From: Tubulanus polymorphus
Lineage: Eukaryota > Nemertea > Palaeonemertea > Tubulaniformes > Tubulanidae
Length of the DNA: 64,000 bases
NCBI RefSeq assembly: GCF_964204645.1
Contig: NC_134025.1
Coordinates: 11,785,001-11,849,000 of the forward strand
Direction of reading: 5' to 3'
Made by a program: the position numbers and the translations under genes. Shown here piece after piece: positions 1 through 9,177 of the stretch; within the stretch, counting starts at the first letter, position 1, and every line of letters starts with the position of its first letter. Under the pieces are notes generated by a model that saw only the letters and a list, made by a program, of their open reading frames with translations, was not told the origin of the DNA and made no database searches.

Positions 1-2225
1 AAAAAATTGCAAGCGATGAAAACATTGAACATACACATCTAATCACTAGGCAAATGGGAGAATCGTGCTGGAATACGACCTTGGGTGAGTTAAATGGACT
101 GCTATTTTTGAATGTAAATGTAATAGTGATATTTCGAATTTTGCATGTTTTAACTGTTTATACATAAAATCATACTTAACGTTTTAAGTTGCTATGAGTG
201 CTGGGTTATTGGATCTAGCTATAAATACACTCTCTCTCTCTCTCTCTCTTTATGAGTCTACGTAAGAATCTTGCTTATCAGTGTTACGATAGTGTGAAAG
301 CGCTCACCGCCTGTATATACCTAACACATTACTGTGTCTATGTGGTTTTGGAATTCAATGAGTATTGCGAGTTAGTAGAATATGTTAATTGTGCGAAGGT
401 TAGATTGGGCACTCAGTGGTTAAACCTACCGGGAGGGTTTATATGGAGTTGGTTATATGATGAATTAAGGTGGACCACAGGAACCTAAATGAAGCGTAAG
501 GGATGCTGTAGGGTGGTCCAGAATAAAACGGGGGTTAGAGCCCAAATGATGAATTATGAAGATCCTTTGAAACATTTGAATGTTTAGTGGTTAGCCTCTG
601 TGGGAGATTGGATATATATGTTGGGCATTATTAGGGTCGAATATCATAATTACCAAATGGGTAATTCGTCGGCCGGTTCCCTATTTATCCATTGTTTTGT
701 ATTTGTTTTTTACTCCGGTAAGGCGTGACATGGGGATGATACAGAGGAGAGTAAAGTCACGATATGGATATTTATTAGGTATGCTGAAATGAACGCTCAC
801 GAAGATTTTTATTGAATGGTCGTAGGTGGCAGGTGATGTGTGGCCATGTTTTTTCCAAACTGTCATTGACAACTTGACCGGTTTATATATAGGATGAGTC
901 AGCCGTTTGACAGGTGAGGTTATATCCCCTGATTTGCGGGAGGAATTAGAACAATTCGAATATTAGATGCCGGATGTTTTAAAAGATGCCCAAAAGTTTA
1001 AGATAATTTTCGAGAATCGGCTGTTTAAGTGGCATTGGATAAGTTGTGTCTAGAGGAATTTTGCCCTTACTGTTGGGTGGTGCATCCTAATGAGGTAGTT
1101 TTGTTGTTAGCTAATGACATCCTTCCATAGATTTATGGCAGCCAGCCTGTCCGTTTTCAATGACTCTAAGCCACAAATAGCAGTACATGTTATCCCTACC
1201 TAGACTACGGATGAATGTGCTTTCTGAGGCAATGGGTGGGGACTAGCAGCTGACATCTCAACAATACGGTGTACACATGCGATATATTCATTTTTAGTAT
1301 ATCTTGGCTTACCTTTGTTTTAAGAGCTCATTAAAATTATTATGAAATTGTGAATTTGTTGTCAAGATTGTATGTTGCCAAAATTTCTGTGCACATGATA
1401 ATCAACTAAATGATGTAATTGGCATCTGTATTAATTTACGTCGTTGATTGGGGTCGGGACAGATTTGGCAAATCATCTGATATTGGTTAATTAAGGTAGC
1501 GGCTGATTGTTGGAAATTAACATGTTTATGATGAAGATTCTAGAAATCATAAGCATTACCTACAATGCTCTTTTTGGCAATAATTACGAGAATAGTCGGA
1601 GAATATTAGTGAGTGATAATATATCGTTATATCATTCAGCTATATATGTGGATATAGAAAAATAGGTGATTGATCGTTTATGTTGTACTGATTCCAGCGA
1701 CCCTGATAGCTATTTGGAAGTTGCGTTTTATAAGTTGGTTTGCATGATCTTTATGTGTACATGTGATTAACACTTTCATGGAAATGGACTGAAGTACATT
1801 TAATATATTTGCAATTAATTATATGTATTTTTAATATCGAGGCTTTCTAATGTTATTTGGTTCAAATTTTAAAGTGATAAATAGCGTAAGAGTAGCTCAT
1901 ACAAATAAAATCGAATCATAAATCGGTGCAGACTGATGGATGTATTAAAGTAGTAAGGCTATTTGTTTAATTGCATGAATTATATTGTATTGGCTTATTC
2001 TCATTAAGAGGTAAGGTCAATATACAAATTAAAAGGTATGTATGCACATGTCTCATAATTGCTAGATATTACTAAGGGAAGAATGGAATGTCCATCCGAT
2101 ATTTGATATAAATGGTTAATTGCACTTAGTTAAATTGCATGTATTAACAACATATTTCTCTCTCCCTCCAATTTCGCAATATAATTCGGAGTTTTGGTTC
2201 GTGAAGTAAATGTAAGTACTGTTTT
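1..2225. other. No recognisable gene
   Basis: AT-rich sequence with stops in every frame at roughly chance density. A short CT-dinucleotide tract lies at about 229-249. The only open stretch above 70 codons (252-488, plus) has no recognisable motif, no plausible splice context and no support downstream, so I do not call it a gene. Nothing else is visible. Confidence 0.6.
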
Positions 2226-2308
2226 TTGTTGTTATTAAGAAGTTGGGAAAAGTTATCTCATAGTTGCAGTTCCTCCATCATTGCCATGATATCTTTTAGA
2301 TTAATAAA

Positions 2309-2927
2309 ATGTCATACGTGTCAAGAAGCGACAGAGAAACACCAGAAAGTGAAGAGGAGTCAACAGGAATGGATGTTGAAACTCAAAGAGGAACCAACAG
2401 AAATGGATGTTGAATTTCAAGATACACAAGAGATCGACGAAGAAACTGTACAAGAATTGCAAAATCATTCAGACTACCACCATTTATTGGTGTCAATGTT
2501 GAGCGATGTGATACGAAACAAACAATTATCTCGTGTGTCATCATTGCCAAAATTACCAACAACAGATCTAAAGATATTGTTAGGGCTAAAGGAATCAAAA
2601 ACTAAAACAAAGAAAATGAGTGGAAATGAGTTGCATGAGTTTTTGAAATCAAAAATAACGAATGAACCAGATTTAAGCTTTAAAGAAATAGAAGGTGTCG
2701 TTTCATTTGCCGAAATTACTGTTTTATTAAAAACAAGCTATAGAACCTTATCAATTAAAAAAGCAAAACATCTATGGGATCATATAATTTTCGGGGATTA
2801 TTTAAATAGAGGGTTTTCAACGATAGACAAACTGGGGATTTCTTGGGCTTCTTGGGTAAAAAGAAACATAAGTATTAGTGCCGGGTATGATAGAAAATTA
2901 AGAAGAGTAGGTAAATTATTTATGTAA
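2309..2927 (+). pseudogene. Unidentified ORF interrupted by a 34-bp tandem duplication
   Basis: I do not recognise the family. An ATG at 2309 opens a frame that reads as an acidic N-terminus (Ser, Asp and Glu rich) and stops at about 2413. A 34-bp unit is duplicated in tandem at about 2355-2422. The first copy encodes a GMDVETQ-like peptide in the ATG frame and the second encodes TEMDVEFQ in the next frame, so the duplication shifts the frame. The second frame then stays open to a stop at 2925-2927. It is Lys/Glu rich with several predicted helices and ends in a compact basic stretch (SWASWVKRN, then GYDRKLRRVGKLF) that looks like a small helical DNA-binding segment; that reading is inference only. 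Base composition matches the surroundings. It could be a decayed mobile-element gene, since the retroelement cluster starts about 0.4 kb downstream, or a host exon. I favour a broken gene. Confidence 0.45.
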
Positions 2928-3361
2928 AAAATTTTCAATCATTGAGTTTGTCATTTTCTGATATTTTCTGTTAAATATTTACAGGAAATTGAAAAAATGC
3001 TTGAAAATAATTCAGAATTCTGGCTGAAATTATAAATTTTATCATTACGACGCTGAACATCCTTGTATATAAATTCGCGCTTGTGTAAATCTGCTATAAT
3101 ATTATATTGTTATGTGTATGGTTATATTGATTTCTAAGCGAAGCTTGGCGAATGTTCTATGTTTTATCATTGTAGTTTGCAGAATAAATATATAATTGTG
3201 ATTGGTACTAGGTGGTTTTGACATAATGATTTATATGCAGTCTTATAAGACCGCTTTGGATATTGCAACCCTAAGATTCACTAGCTTAAGCACATGCACA
3301 TGGTTTTGGGCCTGACGGTGGACAAACGAAGTTAAACGAAAGCAAATGAATTAGAATTACC

Positions 3362-3850
3362 TGCACACGTGACGCTAAGTACATTGAAGGTGTTGAAGTT
3401 GACCCCGAAAAGATTTCAGCTGTTGTCAACTACAAAGCTCCTAAAACAGTTAAACAGATACGCAGTTTTGTTGGTCTTGTGTCCTATTATCGGGTTCAAG
3501 ATATTGTGTTCACAAAGACAAACGGTAATTTGTATATTACAGTTAACATCCCATTATCCTCGACCAAAGCATTCTCCGGCTTACATAAAGTAATGAATTT
3601 TCCTGTTCCTGGCAATTCTCCGTTGACTCCCAGTGCGTTTTTCACTGCATTACCCGATTATTTTGGTATACAAACGATGGCCAGTTTTATACTGAACTTT
3701 CGTCCAAATTCTATTCCTCATGTTCAAGAAAATATCTAAAATCTTGCACGACTGCGATGTCAATGAAGTCACGAAATATTCCTAACTGCGCATTGGCACT
3801 TTATAGGGATGAGCATACTACTGGGTTTTTTGAGGGAATGTGGTGCATGT
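3362..3850 (+). pseudogene. Reverse transcriptase end fused in frame to Env C-terminal region
   Basis: From about 3362 to 3490 the frame reads as the segment that follows the catalytic core of Ty3/gypsy reverse transcriptases (VDPEKISAV, then the FVGLVSYYR motif before RNase H). Where a normal element continues into RNase H, the same frame instead enters an Env-like sequence (VQDIVFTKTN, then a strand-rich stretch with FPVPGN and LPDYF) that matches the two Env pieces at 6.5 and 8.4 kb. It stops at 3737-3739. Env-like residues (KILHDCD, then NCALALYRDEH) can be followed to about 3850 only by shifting frame once and passing a stop. The junction falls at a short shared TATTATC sequence. This is a deletion product, not a working gene. 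Gypsy-type elements with env are known in invertebrates; the fusion itself is seen directly. Confidence 0.7.
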
Positions 3851-4146
3851 GTAAGAGAGTACATGAACCATGACTTGCAAGGAAAGAAAGTACAAGGACC
3901 ATGACTTGCATGGGTAAGAGAGTACATGAACCATGACTTGCAAGGGAAGAGAGTACAAGGACCATGACTTGCATTGATAAGAGAGTACATAGACCGTGAC
4001 TTGCATTGATAAGAGAGTACATGGACTATGACTTGCAAGGAAAAGGAGTAAATGGATCATGACTTGCAAGGGAAGAGAGTACATGGACCATGACTTGCAT
4101 GGGGAAGAGAATACATAGACCATGACTTGCACGGGTAAGAGAGGGC
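3839..4146 (+). repeat. Minisatellite, ~31-bp unit, about ten copies (array 1)
   Basis: Tandem units of 30-32 bp built on GAGAGTACATGGACCATGAC followed by TTGCAAGGGAA, with substitutions between copies. It follows directly on the Env C-terminal remnant. Long minus-strand open frames here are by-products of the repeat and are not genes. Confidence 0.9.
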
Positions 4147-4241
4147 AGTTTCTTGCAAGTGTCTCTTCTTTCCACCTTTTGTAGGCTGCCTCATCCTTTC
4201 TATATCTCCAACACGGCAAATGCCTCCAACACGGCAAATGC

Positions 4242-4800
4242 GATGATGACTCAGGTGTGTCAAGTTGTGGGTATGGTGTATTGTTCGAGAAAGTGGCCAC
4301 CATTGACAATGGTCATTCCGATTGGCTGCACACCATGGTCATACCCTGGATACAAGTTCAACCCGTCAACTTAGACATGCCAATGTGTGATCGTAACGAT
4401 GAAGTTTGCAATAGTTTTACTGACACCCTCAAATTTTTGGTATCTAAACATAATGCTTTGATCGAGAGTGTTCAAACTAACATGAGAACGGTTCAGAAAT
4501 TGATTCCAAGTACGGATGCGCCGAGGAATAGTAGGGCTAAATGTACTGCTGGGTTTTTTGCTAGTGTTTTTAAATCATTATTCAGCACTGCGCTTGTTGA
4601 CAATGTCCTGCAAGTACAGGATCATGTCAATCGGGTGGAAAAATTGACGAAATTAAATACGAAACAAATAAATTCTTTGACGAAACGTTTGGTCCATTTG
4701 CAGGGGCTGTTGATAAACGTATTGATAACTCCATGTCCTGGAACTGGAACTTCACTGGAAATCGGAACTGGAACTCGAGAAATTTTATTCTATATGCAGT
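4242..4800 (+). pseudogene. Env-like glycoprotein, N-terminal and fusion-region piece
   Basis: An open plus frame (up to the stop at 4815-4817) contains GVLFEKVATI and a following SDWLHTMVIP segment, which resemble the N-terminal part of Env proteins of env-bearing invertebrate gypsy elements. A Cys-containing helical stretch follows. At about codons 90-110 there is a basic site (RNSR), then a Gly/Phe/Ala-rich segment where a fusion peptide would lie, then a heptad-like region. After about 4700 the likely ancestral frame shifts by one, so the tail of the listed frame is probably not original. No signal peptide or transmembrane anchor is seen, and the piece is out of order: the matching C-terminal part lies upstream. 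Family assignment is from motif resemblance, not a search. Non-functional. Confidence 0.55.
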
Positions 4801-4817
4801 CAGTTCAGTTCACATAA

Positions 4818-5115
4818 CTGTATGAAAAATTATATAAAAAACTTATTCAACTTGATATGACATCGATGTAAAGGATTCCAACACAAACAAGCGACGAATA
4901 AACATTTCATGGACATTAATTCAACGTCTCAGACTTTGTTCTTGATCCGGTATACCAGTACTTACATTATGCGATGATACCGTGCATCATCACACTTTGT
5001 CAGGCCCTCACAAGTGCTAGTGCTATGCCATATAAGGTATAATGGCGGGGGCCTCGCCAAACTAGCGGCTGATGTGGGTGTCAGCTACTTCCTCATATCA
5101 GATTATAGATAAGAA
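4818..5115. other. Non-coding spacer in the retroelement cluster
   Basis: AT-rich sequence without an ORF or clear repeat. Just upstream, a phrase at about 4738-4780 (TGGAACTTCACTGGAAATCG) recurs at about 5958-6000, showing that this spacer and the one at 5.9 kb share an origin. Confidence 0.5.
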
Positions 5116-5295
5116 GATAAATAAGAAGAGAGTACATGGACCATGACTTGCAAGGGAAGAGAGGACATGGATAATGACTTACAAGGGAAGAGAGTACATG
5201 GACCATGACTTGCAAGGGAAGAGAATACATGGACCATGACATGTGAGGGAAGAGAGTACATGGATCATGACTTGCAAGGGAAGAGAAGGCATGGA
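5116..5295 (+). repeat. Minisatellite, ~31-bp unit (array 2)
   Basis: About six copies of the GAGAGTACATGGACCATGAC-type unit also found at 3.8-4.1 kb. It ends before a G-rich run at about 5320-5328 that could be a polypurine tract; that is inference. Confidence 0.88.
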
Positions 5296-5626
5296 TCGAG
5301 ATGAAACTTAGGCGATTAAGGGGGGGGTTGAAAACTAATTAAAGAAACATGGACCAATTAGCAAAAGATGCAGCAGTAAACTTTCAGAATCAAAACCATA
5401 ATAACAACATTTATATTATTGAAAATCAAACAACTGATGCCCGTTGGTGCCAATAAGAAGGCATGTTTTTCTGAAAATAAGTCAATCCAAGACATCGTAT
5501 CATGTTTGTAAGTTTGTTTTGTTGCTCATATTCTGTATTAATAATTCTGGAAATAGTGATTTACTGGTTGAGAGTTCTTAGATACCACTGAAGCCTCAGT
5601 TATGCATGTGAAACATTTATTTTATC

Positions 5627-5881
5627 TTATATTGGAGATTTTAATATGTTAAATATTTTGGGTCTTTTTATGGTCATCTTGCTAATGAGATAGGTTGGGG
5701 GAATGGAATAGATCATTGAGATCAGTTCGTGTATATAGAGAGAACGCTGTGAGATACGTCGAAAAATAACTCTGAAGACAGGAACTCCGTGTGCTGTGAC
5801 TTGTTTTCTTCTCGGACGTTTTGTGGTATTTTCACTCACTCAAGCGAAATTCAAAGATCCCGCTGGTGACAAATGGTGGAG
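5627..5881 (+). mobile_element. LTR-like sequence (3' part) with primer-binding-like site
   Basis: From about 5670 to 5860 this matches, with differences and a gap, the 303-bp LTR-like repeats at 6167 and 8082. Shared phrases include GAGATCAGTTCGTGT, GAACGCTGTGAGAT and TTTTCACTCACTCAAGCG. The match ends where those repeats end, and TGGTGACAAATGGTGGAG follows at 5864-5881, the place and style of a gypsy primer-binding site. Here the leader continues and then runs into A13 at about 5936. The left end of this LTR is unclear. Confidence 0.6.
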
Positions 5882-6166
5882 AACCTGGCGGGCATTTCAC
5901 TTGAGTGAGATCGAACTATATATTAAATAGGCTTTAAAAAAAAAAAAACAACGGAAAGTCACTGGAACTTCACTGGAAATCGGAACTGGACCTCGAGAAA
6001 AACACACGTAAGACAATGGATTTTGGTAAATATTGAACAATACTTGTTATTTAATTTTAATTTCATCGTGTGCGTGGAACAATTTTCTGTGGATAGACCG
6101 GATATTTTGCCGTCTCCTCTGGTCTATCATACAATTAATTGACATAATATTGAAGACGCTGGGAAC

Positions 6167-6469
6167 TGTCACGTATAACTTCCTTTTGTAAATATTTGCT
6201 GTTGCACTAACGAGAAATTAATGGCTTTTGGTAATGTCATTCGCTAATGAGATGGGTTGGGGGAATTGACTGAATATACTGGGGATTTTGGACCGTTTGG
6301 GAGACCGCTAGAAATATTCAGATCGTTGAGATCAGTTCGTGTAATAGAGAGAACGCTGTGAGATTCGTCGAATAAAAATGCCTCTGAAGACAGGAACTCT
6401 GTGTGCTGTGCCTTGTTTTCTTCTCGGACGTTTTGTGGTATTTTCACTCACTCAAGCGAAATTCAAACA
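6167..6469 (+). mobile_element. LTR-like repeat, copy 2 (303 bp)
   Basis: Begins TGTCACGTATAAC and ends TTCAAACA, giving the TG..CA ends typical of LTRs. It has the same length as the copy at 8082-8384 and differs from it at seven positions, all in the left two thirds. It is followed by CCCGTTGGTGACAG, the counterpart of the primer-binding region at 5.86 kb, and then directly by an Env piece. Minus-strand open frames here are shadows. Confidence 0.75.
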
Positions 6470-6481
6470 TCCCGTTGGTGA

Positions 6482-6790
6482 CAGCATGTTAGGGAAGGAC
6501 TTCAGGCAAAGTTTGCAGATTTCAATGTCCAGCACAATGAATTAGCTTTTTATTATCAGGTACAGGATATTTTCACTAAAACGAATAATAATTTATATAT
6601 GACCATCAATATTCCTTTATCCTTGACTAAGGCTTTTTTCGGCTTGTACAATGTGATGGCTTTTCCAGTTCCTTATAATTCTTCGACTACACACATTACT
6701 TTACTATCCGGTTTACCCGATTATTTTGTTATAACAGACGATGGGCAATTTTATACCGAACTTACATCTAAATTTTATTCGTCCTGTTAA
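6482..6790 (+). pseudogene. Env-like C-terminal piece, copy A
   Basis: A 102-codon open segment begins right after the LTR/leader and ends at TAA 6788-6790. It shows REGLQAKF, a YYQVQDIFTKTN stretch, IPLSLTKAFFGLYNV, FPVPYN and LPDYFVITDDGQFYTEL, the pattern of the membrane-proximal ectodomain of env-bearing gypsy elements. There is no start, signal, cleavage site or anchor, so it is a fragment. It is nucleotide-identical to copy B at 8397-8705. The minisatellite follows within 20 bp. Confidence 0.7.
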
Positions 6791-6808
6791 AGAAAATACT
6801 CCTGCACA

Positions 6809-6996
6809 CACAGGACCATGACCTGCTAGGGAAGAGAGTACATGGCCCATGTTTTGCAAGGGAAGAGGGTACATGGACCATGACTTGCTAGGAGAGAGAA
6901 CATGGACCAAGACTTGGAAGGGAGAGAGTACATGGCCCATGTTTTGCAAAGGACGATAGTACATGGACCATGAATTGCATGGGGAGGAGAGTACAT
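6809..6996 (+). repeat. Minisatellite, ~31-bp unit (array 3)
   Basis: Six or so diverged copies of the ACATGGACCATGACTTGC-type unit, some with CCCATGTTTTGC instead. It follows Env piece A. Confidence 0.85.
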
Positions 6997-7052
6997 GTAA
7001 GTCTTTGTTTTCGGCTAGTACCCTGATGTGTATTTCTATTTTCATTCTTCAG
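6997..7052 (+). other. Possible 56-nt intron
   Basis: CAT|GTAAGTCTTTG at the left, TTTTCATTCTTCAG|TCC at the right and CCTGATG in between make a well-formed short intron. The same module recurs at about 8942-8997 with one difference. Splicing here would place the minisatellite in a leader upstream of the 7170 ORF. Not proven. Confidence 0.35.
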
Positions 7053-7169
7053 TCCATGAGTCTTTGTTTATAATTTGTGGCTATTCGGGTGCCTGCAGCT
7101 CCTACCGAGATAACCGCTGTGCAGTCACCCTCCGCGGCCAGTACTAGGACGAATTCTCAGTCGTCCGAC

Positions 7170-7808
7170 ATGGATTATGCGGACGGGTGTTTGTATTGTG
7201 ATTGTCCGACGTTAGCTGTTTTCCATGACGAAATTAAGTGCACGTGCCCAACTTCGGCGTTCCCTTTCCCGACCGTAAGTCCTTCGGGTACGGATTCAAA
7301 CCGGTGTAGCCCGATACAGGCAAGTGAACCATACACACGGCCGCCTTCGTCGGCTGATTCGACCTGTTCTAGCGGCTCGAGTTTTTCGTGCTGTTGTTCT
7401 GTGATGCCTGGTTCGCCAATAGGTAATTACATAAGTCCATTCGACGCAGAGCAACCGATAGACCTATCTGTAACACCATTTTCCGCGGGCGAACCATCAG
7501 CGGTTGACACGTCTGCGGCGGACCCATTGTTGGGCGGGTCTATGGGCACACCCGTCTTAAATTTTCCACGGGAACTGTCCTTAGGCGCGTCCGCGGTTGA
7601 CCGGCCGTTAGACCTTTCACCCGGCGAGTGTTTAGACCCATTTTTGGAGAAGCAGCCTGCCCCTAGTCCTTGCTTGTCGCGGACCATTGAGGAGATCGAC
7701 GAGATTATTTTGTCGTCGACAACCGAAGAGTTGACTGTAGAAAACGTCGACTGCATTTGGGAAAACCTGCTCAGTTGGGCCAATCGTAACGATCAAGTTT
7801 CGAGTTAA
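7170..7808 (+). CDS. Unknown Ser/Pro-rich acidic protein with two PxDLS motifs
   Basis: I recognise no family. The frame is open from 7074 to TAA at 7806-7808; the first ATG is 7170 (212 residues), and a GUG or upstream splice would add about 31. Composition is rich in Ser, Pro, Asp and Thr and clearly more GC-rich than its neighbours, which argues for real coding. Features in order (numbered from 7077): a Cys cluster CLYCDC (38-43) and CTC (55-57); a Ser/Cys-rich stretch to about 108; QPIDLS (126-131) and RPLDLS (176-181), both fitting PxDLS, the motif known to bind the co-repressor CtBP; then an acidic C-terminus (EEIDEI, TTEELTVENVD) ending with a Trp-containing stretch. There is no signal peptide, membrane segment or globular domain I can name. 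An AATAAA overlaps the region just past the stop, and a short uORF (7056-7073) precedes it. It lies between two LTR-like repeats, so it may be an accessory gene of the element or a captured host exon. Nuclear regulation is only a guess from the motifs. Confidence 0.5.
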   Translation: MDYADGCLYCDCPTLAVFHDEIKCTCPTSAFPFPTVSPSGTDSNRCSPIQASEPYTRPPSSADSTCSSGSSFSCCCSVMPGSPIGNYISPFDAEQPIDLSVTPFSAGEPSAVDTSAADPLLGGSMGTPVLNFPRELSLGASAVDRPLDLSPGECLDPFLEKQPAPSPCLSRTIEEIDEIILSSTTEELTVENVDCIWENLLSWANRNDQVSS

Positions 7809-8081
7809 AAAAATAAAGTAACAACTATACTCATGCTCTAATTCGATATCCGCTGTTAGGGCGGCGCCTTATTCCGCTGCTATGTGCCAACGATACCATT
7901 ACCTTCATCGTGATAAAACTTTCAAACTTTGCCAGCGTCAGCTTTCATATAACTTTTTGTTTGTACTAAGATTGAACCTTACGACTAATGCGTGTCAGTT
8001 GCTTGTAGATATTAACTTCTGCAAGCAACAACTGCTGATGGAGAACGTTATTCAAAGTAATGTGACATTTTAATGGGAAAC
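7809..8081. other. Spacer between the PxDLS ORF and the next LTR-like repeat
   Basis: Contains AATAAA at about 7811 immediately past the stop, consistent with a 3' end. The 63-codon frame at 7882-8073 shows no motif and I do not call it. A small stem is possible at 8000-8030 (GTTGCTTG against CAAGCAAC). Confidence 0.4.
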
Positions 8082-8384
8082 TGTCACGTATAACTTCCTT
8101 TTGTAAATATTTGCTGTTGCACTAACGAGAAATTAATGGGTTTTGGTAATTTCGTTCGCTAATGAGATGGGTTGGGGGAATTGACTGAATATACTGGGGA
8201 TTTTGGACCGTTTGGGATACCGCTAGAAATATTCAGATTGTTGAGATCAGTTCGTGTAATAGAGAGAACGCTGTGAGATTCGTCGAATAAAAATAACTCT
8301 GAAGACAGGAACTCTGTGTGCTGTGCCTTGTTTTCTTCTCGGACGTTTTGTGGTATTTTCACTCACTCAAGCGAAATTCAAACA
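8082..8384 (+). mobile_element. LTR-like repeat, copy 3 (303 bp)
   Basis: Same TG..CA ends and length as 6167-6469, 1,915 bp downstream. The last ~85 bp and everything that follows to the minisatellite are identical to the other copy. Confidence 0.75.
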
Positions 8385-8396
8385 TCCCGTTGGTGA

Positions 8397-8705
8397 CAGC
8401 ATGTTAGGGAAGGACTTCAGGCAAAGTTTGCAGATTTCAATGTCCAGCACAATGAATTAGCTTTTTATTATCAGGTACAGGATATTTTCACTAAAACGAA
8501 TAATAATTTATATATGACCATCAATATTCCTTTATCCTTGACTAAGGCTTTTTTCGGCTTGTACAATGTGATGGCTTTTCCAGTTCCTTATAATTCTTCG
8601 ACTACACACATTACTTTACTATCCGGTTTACCCGATTATTTTGTTATAACAGACGATGGGCAATTTTATACCGAACTTACATCTAAATTTTATTCGTCCT
8701 GTTAA
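8397..8705 (+). pseudogene. Env-like C-terminal piece, copy B
   Basis: Base-for-base identical to copy A at 6482-6790, including the flanking leader, and followed by the minisatellite in the same way. It is a fragment without start, cleavage site or anchor. The identity, against seven differences in the adjoining LTR-like copy, points to a recent duplication or gene conversion. Confidence 0.7.
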
Positions 8706-8723
8706 AGAAAATACTCCTGCACA

Positions 8724-8946
8724 CACAGGACCATGACCTGCTAGGGAAGAGAGTACATGGCCCATGTTTTGCAAGGGAAGAGGGTACATGGATCATGACT
8801 TGCTAGGAGAGAGAACATGGACCAAGACTTGCAAGGGAGAGAGTAGATGGACCATGTTTTGCAAGGGAAGAGAGTACATGGCACATGTTTTGCAAACGAA
8901 GATAGTACATGGACCATGAATTGCATGGGGAGGAGAGTACATGTAA
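8724..8946 (+). repeat. Minisatellite, ~31-bp unit (array 4)
   Basis: About seven copies, one more than array 3. Its tail repeats the possible splice module seen after array 3, and the match then ends at about 9025, at the base where the 7.1 kb ORF region begins in the other copy. Confidence 0.85.
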
Positions 8947-9177
8947 GTCTTTGTTTTCGGCTAGTACCCTGATGTGTATTTCTATTTTTATTCTTCAGTC
9001 CATGAGTGTTTGTTTATAATTTGTGTGGACAGTGGCTTTGCAGCCACCTAAGAAGGCAGGAGACAAACTGGGGATACTCTGAGTGCATTAAAATATCAAT
9101 AAATATAAATTTTAATATAGGTGAGCTGCTATTGATTTTTGGTTAGTTGAATGTGAGTATTTGCTACAGCAATCAGG

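Noticed and set aside
252-488. 78-codon plus frame
   Set aside because: No domain, no splice partner, and reading on in the same phase meets stops at chance density.
1560-1770. Stretch near 1.6 kb that reads like protein with one stop (Asp/Ser/Tyr-rich)
   Set aside because: Too short, no family resemblance, and stop frequency over the wider frame equals the random expectation.
3769-4309. Long minus-strand open frames rich in Cys, Ser, Leu and His
   Set aside because: They are read-throughs of the minisatellite; the periodic peptide follows the DNA repeat. Same for 6713-7045 and 8741-8926 minus.
7427-7783. 118-codon minus frame opposite the PxDLS ORF
   Set aside because: Shadow of the GC-rich plus frame, with no independent features.
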